A stretch of DNA of 64,000 nucleotides from Lepturacanthus savala. Its lineage: Eukaryota; Chordata; Actinopteri; Scombriformes; Trichiuridae. The translations under genes and the position numbers were made by a program. The notes beneath the pieces are model-generated. The model was not told the origin of the DNA and did not search any database. It saw only the letters and a list, made by a program, of their open reading frames with translations. How positions within the stretch are numbered: position 1 is the stretch's first letter; every line of letters begins with the position of its first letter. Below, one piece after another: positions 46,873 to 59,648 of the stretch. The stretch covers positions 1,104,592 to 1,168,591 of the forward strand of contig CM060466.1 of NCBI GenBank assembly GCA_030544235.1, in the 5' to 3' direction.

Positions 46873-46952
<80 letters not shown>
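46873..46952. repeat. (CA)n microsatellite
   Basis: Uninterrupted CA run of about 80 bp, 80 bp before the 57-bp array. Confidence 0.95.
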
Positions 46953-46953
<1 letters not shown>

Positions 46954-47031
46954 GTGATGCACATCCAGTAAAGTCACTTCTTGGATTTTAGTTTAAAAAG
47001 TGTGTGACATAAAAAGAAAGAGATGTTTTTA

Positions 47032-48366
47032 TTACCAAAATAAAAGTCTTTTCAACCTTTATCCTGTTAACAATGTAAATGTATCATGTTACCAAAATAA
47101 AAGTCTTTTCAACCTTTATCCTGTTAACAAGGTAAATTTATCATGTTACCAAAATAAAAGTCGTTTCAACCTTTATCCTGTTAACAAGGTAAATTTATCA
47201 TGTTACCAAAATAAAAGTCTTTTAAACCTTTATCCTGTTAACAAGGTAAATTTATCATGTTACCAAAATAAAAGTCTTTTCAACCTTTATTGTGTTAACA
47301 AGGTAAATTTATCATGTTACCAAATTAAAAGTCTTTTAAACCTTTATCCTGTTAACAAGGTAAATTTATCACGTTACCAAAATAAAAGTCTTTTAAACCT
47401 TTATCCTGTTAACAAGGTAAATTTATCATGTTACCAAAATAAAAGTCTTTTAAACCTTTATCCTGTTAACAAGGTAAATTTATCATGTTACCAAAATAAA
47501 AGTCTTTTCAACCTTTATTGTGTTAACAAGGTAAATTTATCATGTTACCAAATTAAAAGTCTTTTAAACCTTTATCCTGTTAACAAGGTAAATTTATCAC
47601 GTTACCAAAATAAAAGTCTTTTAAACCTTTATCCTGTTAACAAGGTAAATTTATCATGTTACCAAAATAAAAGTCTTTTAAACCTTTATCCTGTTAACAA
47701 GGTAAATTTATCATGTTACCAAAATAAAAGTCTTTTCAACCTTTATTGTGTTAACAAGGTAAATTTATCATGTTACCAAATTAAAAGTCTTTTAAACCTT
47801 TATCCTGTTAACAAGGTAAATTTATCATGTTACCAAATTAAAAGTCTTTTAAACCTTTATCCTGTTAACAAGGTAAATTTATCACGTTACCAAAATAAAA
47901 GTCTTTTAAACCTTTATCCTGTTAACAAGGTAAATTTATCATGTTACCAAAATAAAAGTCTTTTAAACCTTTATCCTGTTAACAAGGTAAATTTATCATG
48001 TTACCAAAATAAAAGTCTTTTCAACCTTTATCCTGTTAACAAGGTAAATTTATCATGTTACCAAAATAAAAGTCTTTTAAACCTTTATCCTGTTAACAAG
48101 GTAAATTTATCATGTTACCAAAATAAAAGTCTTTTAAACCTTTATCCTGTTAACAAGGTAAATTTATCATGTTACCAAAATAAAAGTCTTTTCAACCTTT
48201 ATTGTGTTAACAAGGTAAATTTATCATGTTACCAAATTAAAAGTCTTTTAAACCTTTATCCTGTTAACAAGGTAAATTTATCACGTTACCAAAATAAAAG
48301 TCTTTTAAACCTTTATCCTGTTAACAAGGTAAATTTATCATGTTACCAAAATAAAAGTCTTTCCAC
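47032..48366 (+). repeat. 57-bp minisatellite, array B (about 23 units)
   Basis: Units read TTACCAAAATAAAAGTCTTT, then TAAACCTTTATCCTGTTAAC and AAGGTAAATTTATCATG. One frame is open for 461 codons, repeating NKSLFNLYPVNKVNLSCYQ, only because 57 is divisible by three. A marked variant (ATTGTGTTAAC in place of ATCCTGTTAAC) occurs at 47290, 47518, 47746 and 48202, spaced 228, 228 and 456 bp, so the array has a four-unit higher-order period. It is the inverse orientation of array A at 6756-7322. Confidence 0.95.
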
Positions 48367-48369
48367 ACT

Positions 48370-48490
48370 TTATCTAAGTTGTTAACTAGTACTGGATAAA
48401 TTGATATCTGTCTTTTTTGGCTCGTTGTAGTTAACTGGTTCTTTTTGTACCATTTATTCTACTTTCCTGTGTTTTATTGTGAAAGGTCTG
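48370..48490 (+). mobile_element. Flank of array B shared with the dispersed repeat family
   Basis: TCTAAGTTGTTAACTAGTAC through TTTTTTGGCTCGTTG matches 37577-37637, and CTACTTTCCTGTGTTTTAT matches CCACTTTCCTGTGTTTTAT at about 37986-38004. This ties the 57-bp array to the family at 37504-38372. Confidence 0.7.
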
Positions 48491-48769
48491 ATGCAGCTCT
48501 CTTCTGTTTCCATCGTGTGAAACCGTCTCCGTCTTATTTGTACAGCTGCAGCCGTCAGAGAATACAGGAGCGTGCACGAGTTAAACCATTAAATCACTAC
48601 GGACGGAGGTTTTCTGCTGTTCTGTGTCAGTTAATTCACTCGTCGTCTTTATTCCATCGTCCTCAGAGACAACAGCTGATTTCTTCTTTTATACACACTC
48701 ATTCTGCATTGCTGTTTGTGGATAATAGCGGAATAATGTACAGAATAATTTAATTTATTAGAATTTCAC

Positions 48770-50790
48770 TGAGCTCGAAAGTCCTTTTCTTTTTAAATCA
48801 ATAATATAAATAAATAATAAATATAAATAAATTCTTACTAAGACTTAGTAAGAATTAAAAGTGCAGCGTTTAAGCAGCGTAGTGGAACTTAAACGGTGGA
48901 AAATATCCATAGATACTGAATGTTTAATTAGTAAATATTTAATTATCTATTACCTTAGATTGAGCAGTTTTATTTATATAGAGCATTTTATTTAATTTAT
49001 ATAAAACATTAAAAGCATCAAGATTTAAAAACAGTTGATAAAATGAGGAAAAATCACACATTTTAAATAAAAAATAACAGATTAATTAAAATTCATATGA
49101 TTAAAATCCAAAAAAGAAAGATATAATAAAAAACGGTTGATTAAAAGGAGAAAGATTTAAAATAAAAAATAAGAACAATCAGGAATTAACATTTAAGTGA
49201 AATTAAATTAGATTAAAAATTCCAAAAATTACAAAAAAAACAAGCAAGATATAATAAAATAAAATAATTGATTAAAAAGGGGATAAATCTAATATTTAAT
49301 ATGGAAAATAAGAATAATCAGAAATTAATTCTCAATTAAAATTAAATAACAAAAATATAAAACGAGCAAAATATAATTAAAAAGCTGCTGATTAAAAGAA
49401 AAAATAAGAACAATCAGGAATTAACATTTAATTAAAATTAAATCAGATTAAAAATCCCAAAACAAAAAAGAAGACATAATTAAAAACAGTTAATTAAAAG
49501 GTGAAAAATAATAATTAATACTTAATTAAATAGGATTAAAAAAATTATATTAAAAACAAGAAAGATATAATAATTAAAAAAGTTGAGTAAAATGGGAAAA
49601 ATCAAAAATGTTAAATAAGAACAATCATAAATTAACATTTAATTAAAATTAAATAAGATTAAAAATCCCAAAATTTAAATTAAGAACAATAAACAAGCAA
49701 ATAATAATAATATAATAAAAAACAATTGAAAAAGGGGAAAAAACTAACATTTTAAATTAAAAATAAGAACAATCAGAAATTAATTCTTAATTAAATAAGA
49801 TTAAAAATCCTACAAATTGAAATTAAAAACAAAAAAGCAAAATATAATAAAAAAAATAAGAACAATCATAAATTAATATTTAATTCAAATTAAATCAGAT
49901 TAAAAATTCCAAAACAAGAAAGAACAGTTAAAAAACAGTTAATTAAAATGTGAAAAATACAAAATTTTAAATTAAAAATAAAGAAATCTGAAATTAATTC
50001 TCAATTAAAATTAAATAAGATTAAAAATCCCCAAAAATTTTAATTAAAAACAAAAAAACAAGCAAAATCTAATTAAAAACCTGCTGATTAAAAGGGGAAA
50101 GATCAAAAATTAAAAATAAGAACAATCAGCATTTAATTAAAATTAAATAAGATAAACTAAAAAATTTATATTGAAACAACAACAAAAAACAAGAAAGATA
50201 TAATTAGTCGATTAAAAGGGGACAAATCTAACATTTAAAATAAGAACAATCAGAAATTAACATTTAATTAAAATTAAATAAGATTAAAAATCCTACAAAT
50301 TGAAATTAAAAACAAAAAACAAGCAAAATATAATTAAAAAAATCGGGGTTAGGATTCAGATTAAAAATTCCAAAACAAGAAATAACAGTTAAAAAACAGT
50401 TAATTAAAATGTGAAAAATAGAAAATTTTAAATTAAAAATAAAGAAATTTGAAATTAATTCTCCATTAAAATTAAATAAGATTAAAAATCCCCAAAAATT
50501 TGAATTAAAAACAAAAAAAACAAGCAAAATCTAATTAAAAACCCGCTGATTAAAAGGGGACAGATCAAAAATTAAAAATAAAAACAAGAACAATCAGCAT
50601 TTAATTAAAATTAAATAAGATAAATTAAAAAAAATTATATTAAAAACAAAGAAGTCGATTAAAAGGGGACAAATCTAACATTTAAAATAAGAATAATCAT
50701 AAATTACCATTTAATTAAAATTAAATAAGATTAAAAATCCTACAAATTGAAATTAAAAACAAAAAAAACAAGCAAAATATAATTAAAAAC
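48770..50790. repeat. Two-kilobase A/T-rich degenerate tandem field
   Basis: Loosely repeated phrases follow one another: TTAATTAAAATTAAATAAGA, TTAAAAATCCTACAAATTGA, AACAAGCAAAATATAATTAA and GATTAAAAGGGGAAA. Closely related long segments recur, for example around 49905-50060 and 50360-50530. The 5' edge (GTTTTATTTATATAGAGCAT) resembles the 3' end of fish L2-type LINEs. No gene. Confidence 0.8.
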
Positions 50791-50799
50791 CAGTTTCAG

Positions 50800-52523
50800 T
50801 GTAAAGTAATTATCATGCTGCAGCAGACCAATGACTTTACATTAGAATAAACACGTTTAAAACATGAAAACAGACAGATTGAGACGATAAATGTTGATTT
50901 ATCTCAGACATTTATCATGTTAAACTGCAGCTTTGACCCCGGCTTCTCTTTTATGAACAACACTAACGGCGTTTAGCTGTCGCTTCTAAAACTGTCGCCT
51001 CCAATTTGTGGACGTAAAGGTAAAAAAGCAGCGAGGGACGGTCAGACGCCGTAAAGTTGGACCACGAAACGCGTCCAATAGGCCCCAGAAACGTGTAAAT
51101 GCCATGTTTGCCATGTGGAAAGATGCTTCCAGTGGATGTTTATGAGTTGAGAAGAAAACAGGCGCTAATAATAAAACCCCAGCTTTACAAGTAAGATTTA
51201 AACAGCATTTTAGCAGCTGTTAACGGTTGTTTCTGGTCATTCTGTCTCATCAGGCTTTTTCTTTTTCTATCAGATGTAAAGTCAAACATCAGCCAGAGAA
51301 AACTGGAATCAATTACTATAAATAAATAAAAAGCAGTTTCTAGTTTAAAGTTTTTGAGGAAATTGGGGAAAAATGTATATTTTCTTTTGTTTTCTGAGAG
51401 AATCAATGTTTTTTTTTTACATGGAATAGACATAAAATAATCATAAAACCTATTTAAACTATTAATGTTATCACTTATAATAATAATAATGAACCCATTG
51501 AAGCCTTTAAGTTGATTATTCTTCCAATAATTTAACGACTTCCTCTTTTATTTAATTATTCTGATTTATCCTCCCTCACATGTCTATATTTAATCATTCA
51601 GAATAATCCCCCAAAAACAAATGTGTACATGGGATGAATAGGCTGTTACTATGGTAACAACAGTCTACCAGCTCAGCTTTACACTACAAAAGATCAATTC
51701 AGAAAATTAGTGAGTAAATTAAAGGATTCCAACTCATTATTTCAGAGTTACAGACCTTTATGGGCATATTTGTGCAGGTAGCTACTGTAACAGCCATTAA
51801 AATGCTGTTTTCTGCAAAGAAATGAGTGTAAAATGGAAAAAAATAGAATTAATAGTGACTCAACTGATATAATTATATGCATGAAATCGTGGCTTAAATA
51901 ATATGGACTTAAACAAGTGAAAATAGAATGAACCAGCTAGAGTTTGTTTTTTAAAGAAAAGGCTGAGTTATGGTTTTGTGGCTGTAAATAACTTTATTAA
52001 TTGTGTATAACATCACAAAACCCCCATGAAATGGTTTGTCAGAATCCAGTCCAGTGTCTCCACAGACACAATAAAACTCAGACATTGACCTGGTGCTGAG
52101 GAACCTCATCAGCCTGGTGTCAACTCATTTGTCAAGGACTTTAAAATGGATTGAACCTTCATTGATAAGTTTTAACGAGCTGAAATCCCTGAAATCTATA
52201 GTGGGTTCCACAGCTTTGGGCCATAATTAACTCAAGATAACTCCCCCCCCCCCCGACCAATCTGGTCCCTCCCAAAGGATAAATGGCTATGTTAGCTTAG
52301 CTATTCCAGCTGCTAACAGATGCATCACATCTAATTGGATCCATTAAGGCCCCCCTGACACCACTGAGTGGATTAACGAGGGAAAGTGCTTCTTTAGAGG
52401 AAATAACCTGTAGCCCACGGCTGATCCATGACGCTCAGCATTGATGAATCACTCACATGGAATTTATTTAATTTCTGTAACTTCATGGAGAGGACATGGA
52501 CTTAAAGGGACATGTCTGGGTGT
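50800..52523. other. Intergenic, no recognised gene
   Basis: Mostly unique AT-rich DNA with a C run near 52243-52254. No exon or RNA gene is recognised. Confidence 0.5.
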
Positions 52524-52756
52524 AGAGATTAGTCGATTAATCGATTAGTTTCCAACTATCACATTAATCTACAACTTTTCTGATGATCGATTAATCAATT
52601 TGAGTCATTTTTTAAGAAGAAAATGTGTAAATTCTCTGGTTCCAGCTTCTCTTCTCTGATTATTTCCTGGTTTCTTTAGTCTCTATAATAGTTTGGGAAA
52701 CATTTTCAATGATCAGTAGATTAATCAACTATTAAAATAGTTATAGTTACAGCTCT
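52524..52756. mobile_element. hAT-like MITE (TTAGTCGATTAATCG...TTACAGCTCTA), copy 4
   Basis: Carries GATTAATCGATTAG at one end and GTTACAGCTCTA at the other, with TTCTCTGGTTCCAGCTTCTC inside, the reverse of the phrase in copies 2 and 3. Confidence 0.65.
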
Positions 52757-54174
52757 ATACGTGTGGGAGGAGTGTTTTTATGTTATATGAGGTTTGTTGT
52801 CCAGTGAATATGGGGAATAAATAAGTAAATCCTTGGTTTTTGAACAGTTTCTCCTGGTGGGAATGTCGTTGACGCGCTGCAGCTTTAAGCTTGACGAAGG
52901 TTTTTGATTTCAAGAAATGGTGTAACTTTGGGAAGAAGCCAACGACGGTATTGTTTAACGCGACCGCTCCGATGACAGAAAACAGGGTCGACGCTGTAAA
53001 AATCCGAGATAACGTGAGAGGTGAAGAGGAGCGTTGGAGCGAACAGAAGAAAGGGTGATGAGTTTACTGGGGTCTTCTCTAATCTTCGCAGACAGGAAAA
53101 GTGAAACTGGGCCGGGGGAGATGAGTTAGGGAGCTTCCGAACCGCGGCAGTGTTTTTTTATTGGTCACCCGTAAACCTCTGATGATCCCGGGGTTGACAG
53201 GTTTACTCATAAACCCGCTGTTTAAGAGTGTCCTGGAATGCTCCAAGCCTCGCCTGAAACTAGGTAGGTAAAAGGACACCGTCGGGATGGACAGCTTTAC
53301 GAGAATCCCCCCCACCGCCGCCACCACCTCTTTAAAACAGACAGGCTTTTAGCTGTCTCGGAGGATAGAGAGGATTCCATTTCTGTTGATCCGAACAGGG
53401 AATTCCTGCCTTTAGTGAACCAGAACAAGTGGGCTCAACGCTTCTCTGCGCCGACCCAATGAGCTGGAGCGGCGGAGGTGAAGGTGGGGGCGACGGGACG
53501 GAGTCAGGAGGAGAAAGGAGCTGTGTTTGTGTCGGCCTGTCCACACATGGATGAACCACATTGTGTTGGATGGTCCAACCAGGACCAAGACACAGGAAAA
53601 GCTTGTTGGTTTGTTTGATTGCTGCTCCAGAGATTGACCGAGTTTGTAATAGAGAAAAACGTCCGTTTCATTCTATTTTCTATGTTTTCTACAACCACAT
53701 ATTACTGCATTTAAAGTGTACGGTGTTACACTACTATCGCATTACTTTAACCCTCGAAGTCGCCAAGTAATTCAGAGTTATGATGATTTATTTACGCCAT
53801 AATGTTGCTGAATATTCTCGTCGTGTTCTCGACTCATTCGCTGCAGGTTCAGTGGAAAAAAGAGACGAGAAATCGACGTAGATGCTGGTGGTCGGTGTTA
53901 GAAGAGTTAAAACTAAAAGCCCCCACACTGATGAGAAAAACACCACATCATTACACAGTAATCCTACTCCCAAAGACGTTGTTGGGTTGTTGAGGAGTTA
54001 AAAACGGACATTTACCTCAAACTTCATCTTCAAAATTCATCAATATAAATCTATCTCTATACCTTCATCATTCCAAAAGGAAAATGAAGTGACTGCTGCT
54101 GATTTTGTGGTGATTTTAGCAAATTTGTACGAAGAGAAACCAAAAAAAATAAAACTCCCACTTCAATCCAGGTT
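52757..54174. other. Intergenic, moderately G+C-rich, no recognised gene
   Basis: The part 52850-53560 is richer in CpG than its surroundings and several short frames overlap there, none recognisable. It may be regulatory, which is inference. Confidence 0.35.
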
Positions 54175-54321
54175 ACAAACACGTTGTAATGCACGTTACT
54201 GTACAGAGTAAAATATTACAGCTTTTTTCCTGTAATGCTGTAATTACATTACTGCTTCACAGCTGAAATCAATGCATTACAGTAATTTATTACTTCTATA
54301 ACATGTTACTCCCAACACTAG
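54175..54321. mobile_element. hAT-like MITE end (GTTACTCCCAACACTAG)
   Basis: ACAAACACGTTGTAATGCAC, runs of GTAATTACATTAC type and the end TGTTACTCCCAACACTAG match a fish hAT MITE whose terminus reads AGTGTTGGGAGTAAC. The other terminus was not located. Confidence 0.5.
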
Positions 54322-54542
54322 TGCAGTGCCTGTAGGAAGTAGGAGTATAGGCCCTGATTCTGTTCTGTTAGGTGATAGTGCTGGGATTTCCTGAAGGTCC
54401 TTGAACGCGTCTTGTGTTAGCGTGAGGGATAAAGTAGCAGCTAAATCGGTTTGTGTTTTTTGAGAGACGTTGCAATACTTTTATTCTGTCGCTGCATAAT
54501 CGGTGCAGGAAGAAACGGGACAACGAAGCTTTGGGTTGCAGT

Positions 54543-56697
54543 GAAAGAGCTGGGAAACAACACGAGGAGGAGCTGTGATACGGAGCTTTATACTAATGAA
54601 AGTGCTGGGAAGCAACATGAGGAGGAGCTGTGATACGGAGCTTTACACTAATGAAAGCGCTGGGAAGCAACATGAGGAGGAGCTGTGATACGGAGCTTTA
54701 TACTAATGAAAGCGCTGGGAAGCAACATGAGGAGGAGCTGTGATACGGAGCTTTACACTAATGAAAGTGCTGGGAAGCAACATGAGGAGGAGCTGTGATA
54801 CGGAGCTTTACGCTAATGAAAGTGCTGGGAAGCAACATGAGGAGGAGCTGTGATACGGAGCTTTATACTAATGAAAGAGCTGGGAAGCAACATGAGGAGG
54901 AGCTGTGATACGGAGCTTTACACTAATGAAAGTGCTGGGAAGCAACATGAGGAGGAGCTGTGATACGGAGCTTTATACTAATGAAAGCACTGGGAAGCAA
55001 CATGAGGAGGAGCTGTGATACGGAGCTTTATACTAATGAAAGCACTGGGAAGCAACATGAGGAGGAGCTGTGATACGGAGCTTTATACTAATGAAAGCGC
55101 TGGGAAGCAACATGAGGAGGAGCTGTGATACGGAGCTTTATACTAATGAAAGCACTGGGAAGCAACATGAGGAGGAGCTGTGATACGGAGCTTTATACTA
55201 ATGAAAGCGCTGGGAAGCAACATGAGGAGGAGCTGTGATACGGAGCTTTATACTAATGAAAGTGCTGGGAAGCAACATGAGGAGGAGCTGTGATACGGAG
55301 CTTTACACTAATGAAAGCGCTGGGAAGCAACATGAGGAGGAGCTGTGATACGGAGCTTTATACTAATGAAAGCGCTGGGAAGCAACATGAGGAGGAGCTG
55401 TGATACGGAGCTTTACACTAATGAAAGTGCTGGGAAGCAACATGAGGAGGAGCTGTGATACGGAGCTTTACGCTAATCAAAGTGCTGGGAAGCAACATGA
55501 GGAGGAGCTGTGATACGGAGCTTTATACTAATGAAAGAGCTGGGAAGCAACATGAGGAGGAGCTGTGATACGGAGCTTTACACTAATGAAAGTGCTGGGA
55601 AGCAACATGAGGAGGAGCTGTGATACGGAGCTTTATACTAATGAAAGCACTGGGAAGCAACATGAGGAGGAGCTGTGATACGGAGCTTTATACTAATGAA
55701 AGCACTGGGAAGCAACATGAGGAGGAGCTGTGATACGGAGCTTTATACTAATGAAAGCGCTGGGAAGCAACATGAGGAGGAGCTGTGATACGGAGCTTTA
55801 TACTAATGAAAGCGCTGGGAAGCAACATGAGGAGGAGCTGTGATACGGAGCTTTATACTAATGAAAGCGCTGGGAAGCAACATGAGGAGGAGCTGTGATA
55901 CGGAGCTTTACACTAATGAAAGTGCTGGGAAGCAACATGAGGAGGAGCTGTGATACGGAGCTTTATACTAATGAAAGCGCTGGGAAGCAACATGAGGAGG
56001 AGCTGTGATACGGAGCTTTACGCTAATCAAAGCGCTGGGAAACAACATGAGGAGGAGCTGTGATACGGAGCTTTACACTAATGAAAGCGCTGGGAAGCAA
56101 CATGAGGAGGAGCTGTGATACGGAGCTTTATACTAATGAAAGCGCTGGGAAGCAACATGAGGAGGAGCTGTGATACGGAGCTTTATACTAATGAAAGTGC
56201 TGGGAAGCAACATGAGGAGGAGCTGTGATACGGAGCTTTATACTAATGAAAGCACTGGGAAGCAACATGAGGAGGAGCTGTGATACGGAGCTTTATACTA
56301 ATGAAAGTGCTGGGAAGCAACATGAGGAGGAGCTGTGATATGGAGCTTTACGCTAATCAAAGCGCTGGGAAGCAACATAAGGAGGAGCTGTGATACGGAG
56401 CTTTATACTAATGAAAGTGCTGGGAAGCAACATGAGGAGGAGCTGTGATATGGAGCTTTATACTAATGAAAGAGCTGGGAAACAACATGAGGAGGAGCTG
56501 TGATACGGAGCTTTATACTAATGAAAGTGCTGGGAAGCAACATGAGGAGGAGCTGTGATATGGAGCTTTACACTAATGAAAGTGCTGGGAAGCAACATGA
56601 GGAGGAGCTGTGATATGGAGCTTTACGCTAATCAAAGCGCTGGGAAACAACATGAGGAGGAGCTGTGATACGGAGCTTTACACTAATGAAAGAGCTG
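54543..56697. repeat. 55-bp minisatellite, about 39 units, with 660-bp higher-order period
   Basis: The unit reads GAAAGCGCTGGGAAGCAACA, then TGAGGAGGAGCTGTGATACG and GAGCTTTATACTAAT. Variable sites are the base pair before CTGGG (GC, AC, TG, AG) and TATACTAAT/CACTAAT/CGCTAAT. The pattern of variants from 54601 to 55140 recurs at 55261-55800 with only one difference that I could find, so a block of 12 units was duplicated. The unit is not a multiple of three and is not coding. Confidence 0.96.
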
Positions 56698-58185
56698 CTG
56701 CAGGATTGGGTACAGTTCTACAAAAATGCACCACATTCCATCCACATTTACTCATTCACATTTTTTAAAAAAAAAATTGGATGGAAATGTGAGGAAATGC
56801 CAGGAATGTAAAAAACAAAAAGGTTTTAACACTTGAACAGGGTGGATTTGTTGGGCATTTCTATACGTGTGGATGGAACCCAGTTACAGACACGCTTCAT
56901 AGATGGATATCACCATCAAAACCAGTTAGAATCCGTGATAATCTCATCATCTTTAATTCTACCACAGATTATCTGAGCAGCTCCTGAGAATAGGAACTGT
57001 ATCTCCATCTCTATACGTCGCCGCTCTGCACCCAGATGTTGTCTCACCTCTGCTTTTTGTGCACATTAAGCTCCTCTCGGCGCCACGGGCGGAAAAAAAA
57101 GGAGGAAATAAGGTAAAAATCGGAGTGGTCTTAATGGACGTGTTATCTAGATGATCCAGATGTGATAGCGTGTGCAGGCAGCGAGCCATGACAAATGTTG
57201 GTTAGACTTTCAACTGGCTCCTTTAGTGTCGAGACGTCATTTATCAATCTCTGACTCAATCAAAGCCCAAAGGACGAAGCAATGAGTTAACGGCAAAAAC
57301 CGCTGCTGAAGGTGATTAACGACATGTGTTTGATAATGTTTGTTAACATTGTTAGAATTAACTGTTTAACTATTTAAGTCCTGGGTTTATTTCTCAGTTT
57401 TCCTGCTGTAAATGATAATAAATACGAGATATCTCTACAAACACACAGTTTATAGACTTAAACCTGGATTAAAAAGAAAACTACTACACAAGAGTCACAA
57501 TCTAAAGCTAAAATATTAAAAAAAGATGTGAAATTGTGTTTTATTACAGATAAAAATACTTCATTTAAAACATAAAACAAGACCAAACTGACCCAAATCA
57601 GGAAAAGAATGAAATGAGATGAATTATCTGCAATGCAGTAAATGATTAATAAGATAAGAGGTCAAAGGTCAATTCTTTATCCATAACATCCTAGAAACCA
57701 CACTGAGGATGATCCTAGAACATGTTATAAAACAGCTCAAATCTAAATGAATTAAACCTTTATTTAGTGTTTTCTCTAGTGATTCATGAATAAAATCAAT
57801 GCTGAACCTGTATCAGAGGGTTTTGTTATATTTTAACAGGTTAAATTTAAATATGATAAAGTTTTTTTGAAGCAGGACAAACATCATCAAACATATTTAT
57901 CTCTGTGCTGCTGCTGGAGGAGAAACTTCCTGCCTCATCCATAGGAACCAGCTCAGATCATTAAATGTTAAAAAGCTCAGGTCTGGATCGTTCTTCTTTA
58001 TTGAATCTTTGAATAAAACACTCAATAAGTCAGAGTTTGGCTTCAGGGCTTCACAGGTTGTTGTTGGAGACAAAACTTTATGAAAAATGATCCTGGAACA
58101 AAAAAAAAGACCAAAAAAAAATAAATTCCTCCTCAGACCACTTTAATGTCACGGTCTGGTTGTTCATATGAGGAGATGAGAGATG
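56698..58185. other. Intergenic, no recognised gene
   Basis: AT-rich unique DNA; a short block near 57403-57470 (CTGCTGTAAATGATAATAAA) is shared with 26042-26110, showing another old dispersed repeat. Confidence 0.5.
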
Positions 58186-58186
58186 G

Positions 58187-58230
<44 letters not shown>

Positions 58231-58278
58231 TGTGTCTGTGTGTGTGTGTGTGTGTGTGTCCCTGTGTGTGTGTCTGTC

Positions 58279-58340
<62 letters not shown>

Positions 58341-58424
58341 TGTGTCTGTGTGTGTGTGTGTGTCCCTGTGTGTGTGTCTGTCCCTGTGTGTGTGTGTGTG
58401 TGTGTCCCTGTGTGTGTGTCTGTC

Positions 58425-58477
<53 letters not shown>

Positions 58478-58512
58478 GTCTGTCCCTGTGTGTGTGTGTG
58501 TCCGTGTCTGTC

Positions 58513-58582
<70 letters not shown>

Positions 58583-58684
58583 TGTGTGTGTGTGTCCCTG
58601 TGTGTGTGTGTGTCCCTGTGTGTGTGTCTGTCCCTGTGTGTGTGTGTGTGTCTGTCCGTGTGTGTGTGTGTGTGTGTGTCTGTC

Positions 58685-58736
<52 letters not shown>

Positions 58737-58880
58737 TGTGTGTGTGTGTGTGTGTGTCCCTGTGTGTGTGTCTGTCCCTGTGTGTGTGTGTGTGTGTGTC
58801 TGTCCCTGTGTGTGTGTGTCCCTGTGTGTGTGTGTGTGTGTCTGTGTGTGTGTCCCTGTGTGTGTGTGTGTGTGTCTGTC

Positions 58881-58930
<50 letters not shown>

Positions 58931-59238
58931 TGTGTGTGTGTGTGTGTGTGTCCCTGTGTGTGTGTCTGTCCCTGTGTGTGTGTGTGTGTGTGTCTGTCCC
59001 TGTGTGTGTGTGTCCCTGTGTGTGTGTGTGTGTGTCTGTGTGTGTGTCCCTGTGTGTGTGTGTGTGTGTCTGTCCCTGTGTGTGTGTGTGTGTCTGTGTG
59101 TGTGTCCCTGTGTGTGTGTGTGTGTGTCTGTCCCTGTGTGTGTGTGTGTGTGTCTGTCCCTGTGTGTGTGTGTCTGTGTGTGTGTCCCTGTGTGTGTGTG
59201 TGTGTGTCTGTCCCTGTGTGTGTGTGTGTGTGTCTGTC

Positions 59239-59269
<31 letters not shown>

Positions 59270-59274
59270 CTGTC

Positions 59275-59338
<64 letters not shown>
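58186..59338. repeat. 1.15-kb compound TG array with TCTGTCCC interruptions
   Basis: TG runs are broken at intervals by TGTCCC and TCTG. Interruption patterns recur: the order from 58758 onward is repeated from 58952, an offset of 194 bp, for about 100 bp. Frames of 384-428 codons on the plus strand are pure repeat artefacts. Confidence 0.97.
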
Positions 59339-59340
59339 TG

Positions 59341-59648
59341 CTAACCCTAAATCTGAAGTTATTTTCTATGAAGGTAAAGTCTTAAAACATCTTTTATTCA
59401 TCACAAAGACTAAAGTCACCTTTCACCTCTGACCTCTGTGTGGTCATCTCAACTCTCTACTGAACACAGCTGACGGGTGGGGGGGGTATCTGGAGTTCTG
59501 ACGAGGTCAGAGGTCAAGTTTGGCCCCTTTAATGGAATCTCTTACAACAGCCAATCACAATCCTCATTTCTCTCAGGAACTCCAATTAATTTCAGCCTAA
59601 AGTGCATCAGGGATCAACAAATGGAGCGAAGGATGGTGATGTAATGAC
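59341..59648. other. Unique spacer between two giant arrays
   Basis: About 300 bp of unique sequence, useful as an anchor between the TG array and the purine tract. A short G run is at 59479. No gene. Confidence 0.5.

Noticed and set aside
47000..48385. 461-codon open frame with 19-residue repeats
   Set aside because: It exists only because the 57-bp repeat is a multiple of three and has no stop in one frame; the related array A has broken frames and nothing upstream suggests a promoter or exon.
58146..59432. Overlapping 384-428-codon frames of Cys-Val type
   Set aside because: They are translations of TG repeats in each frame.
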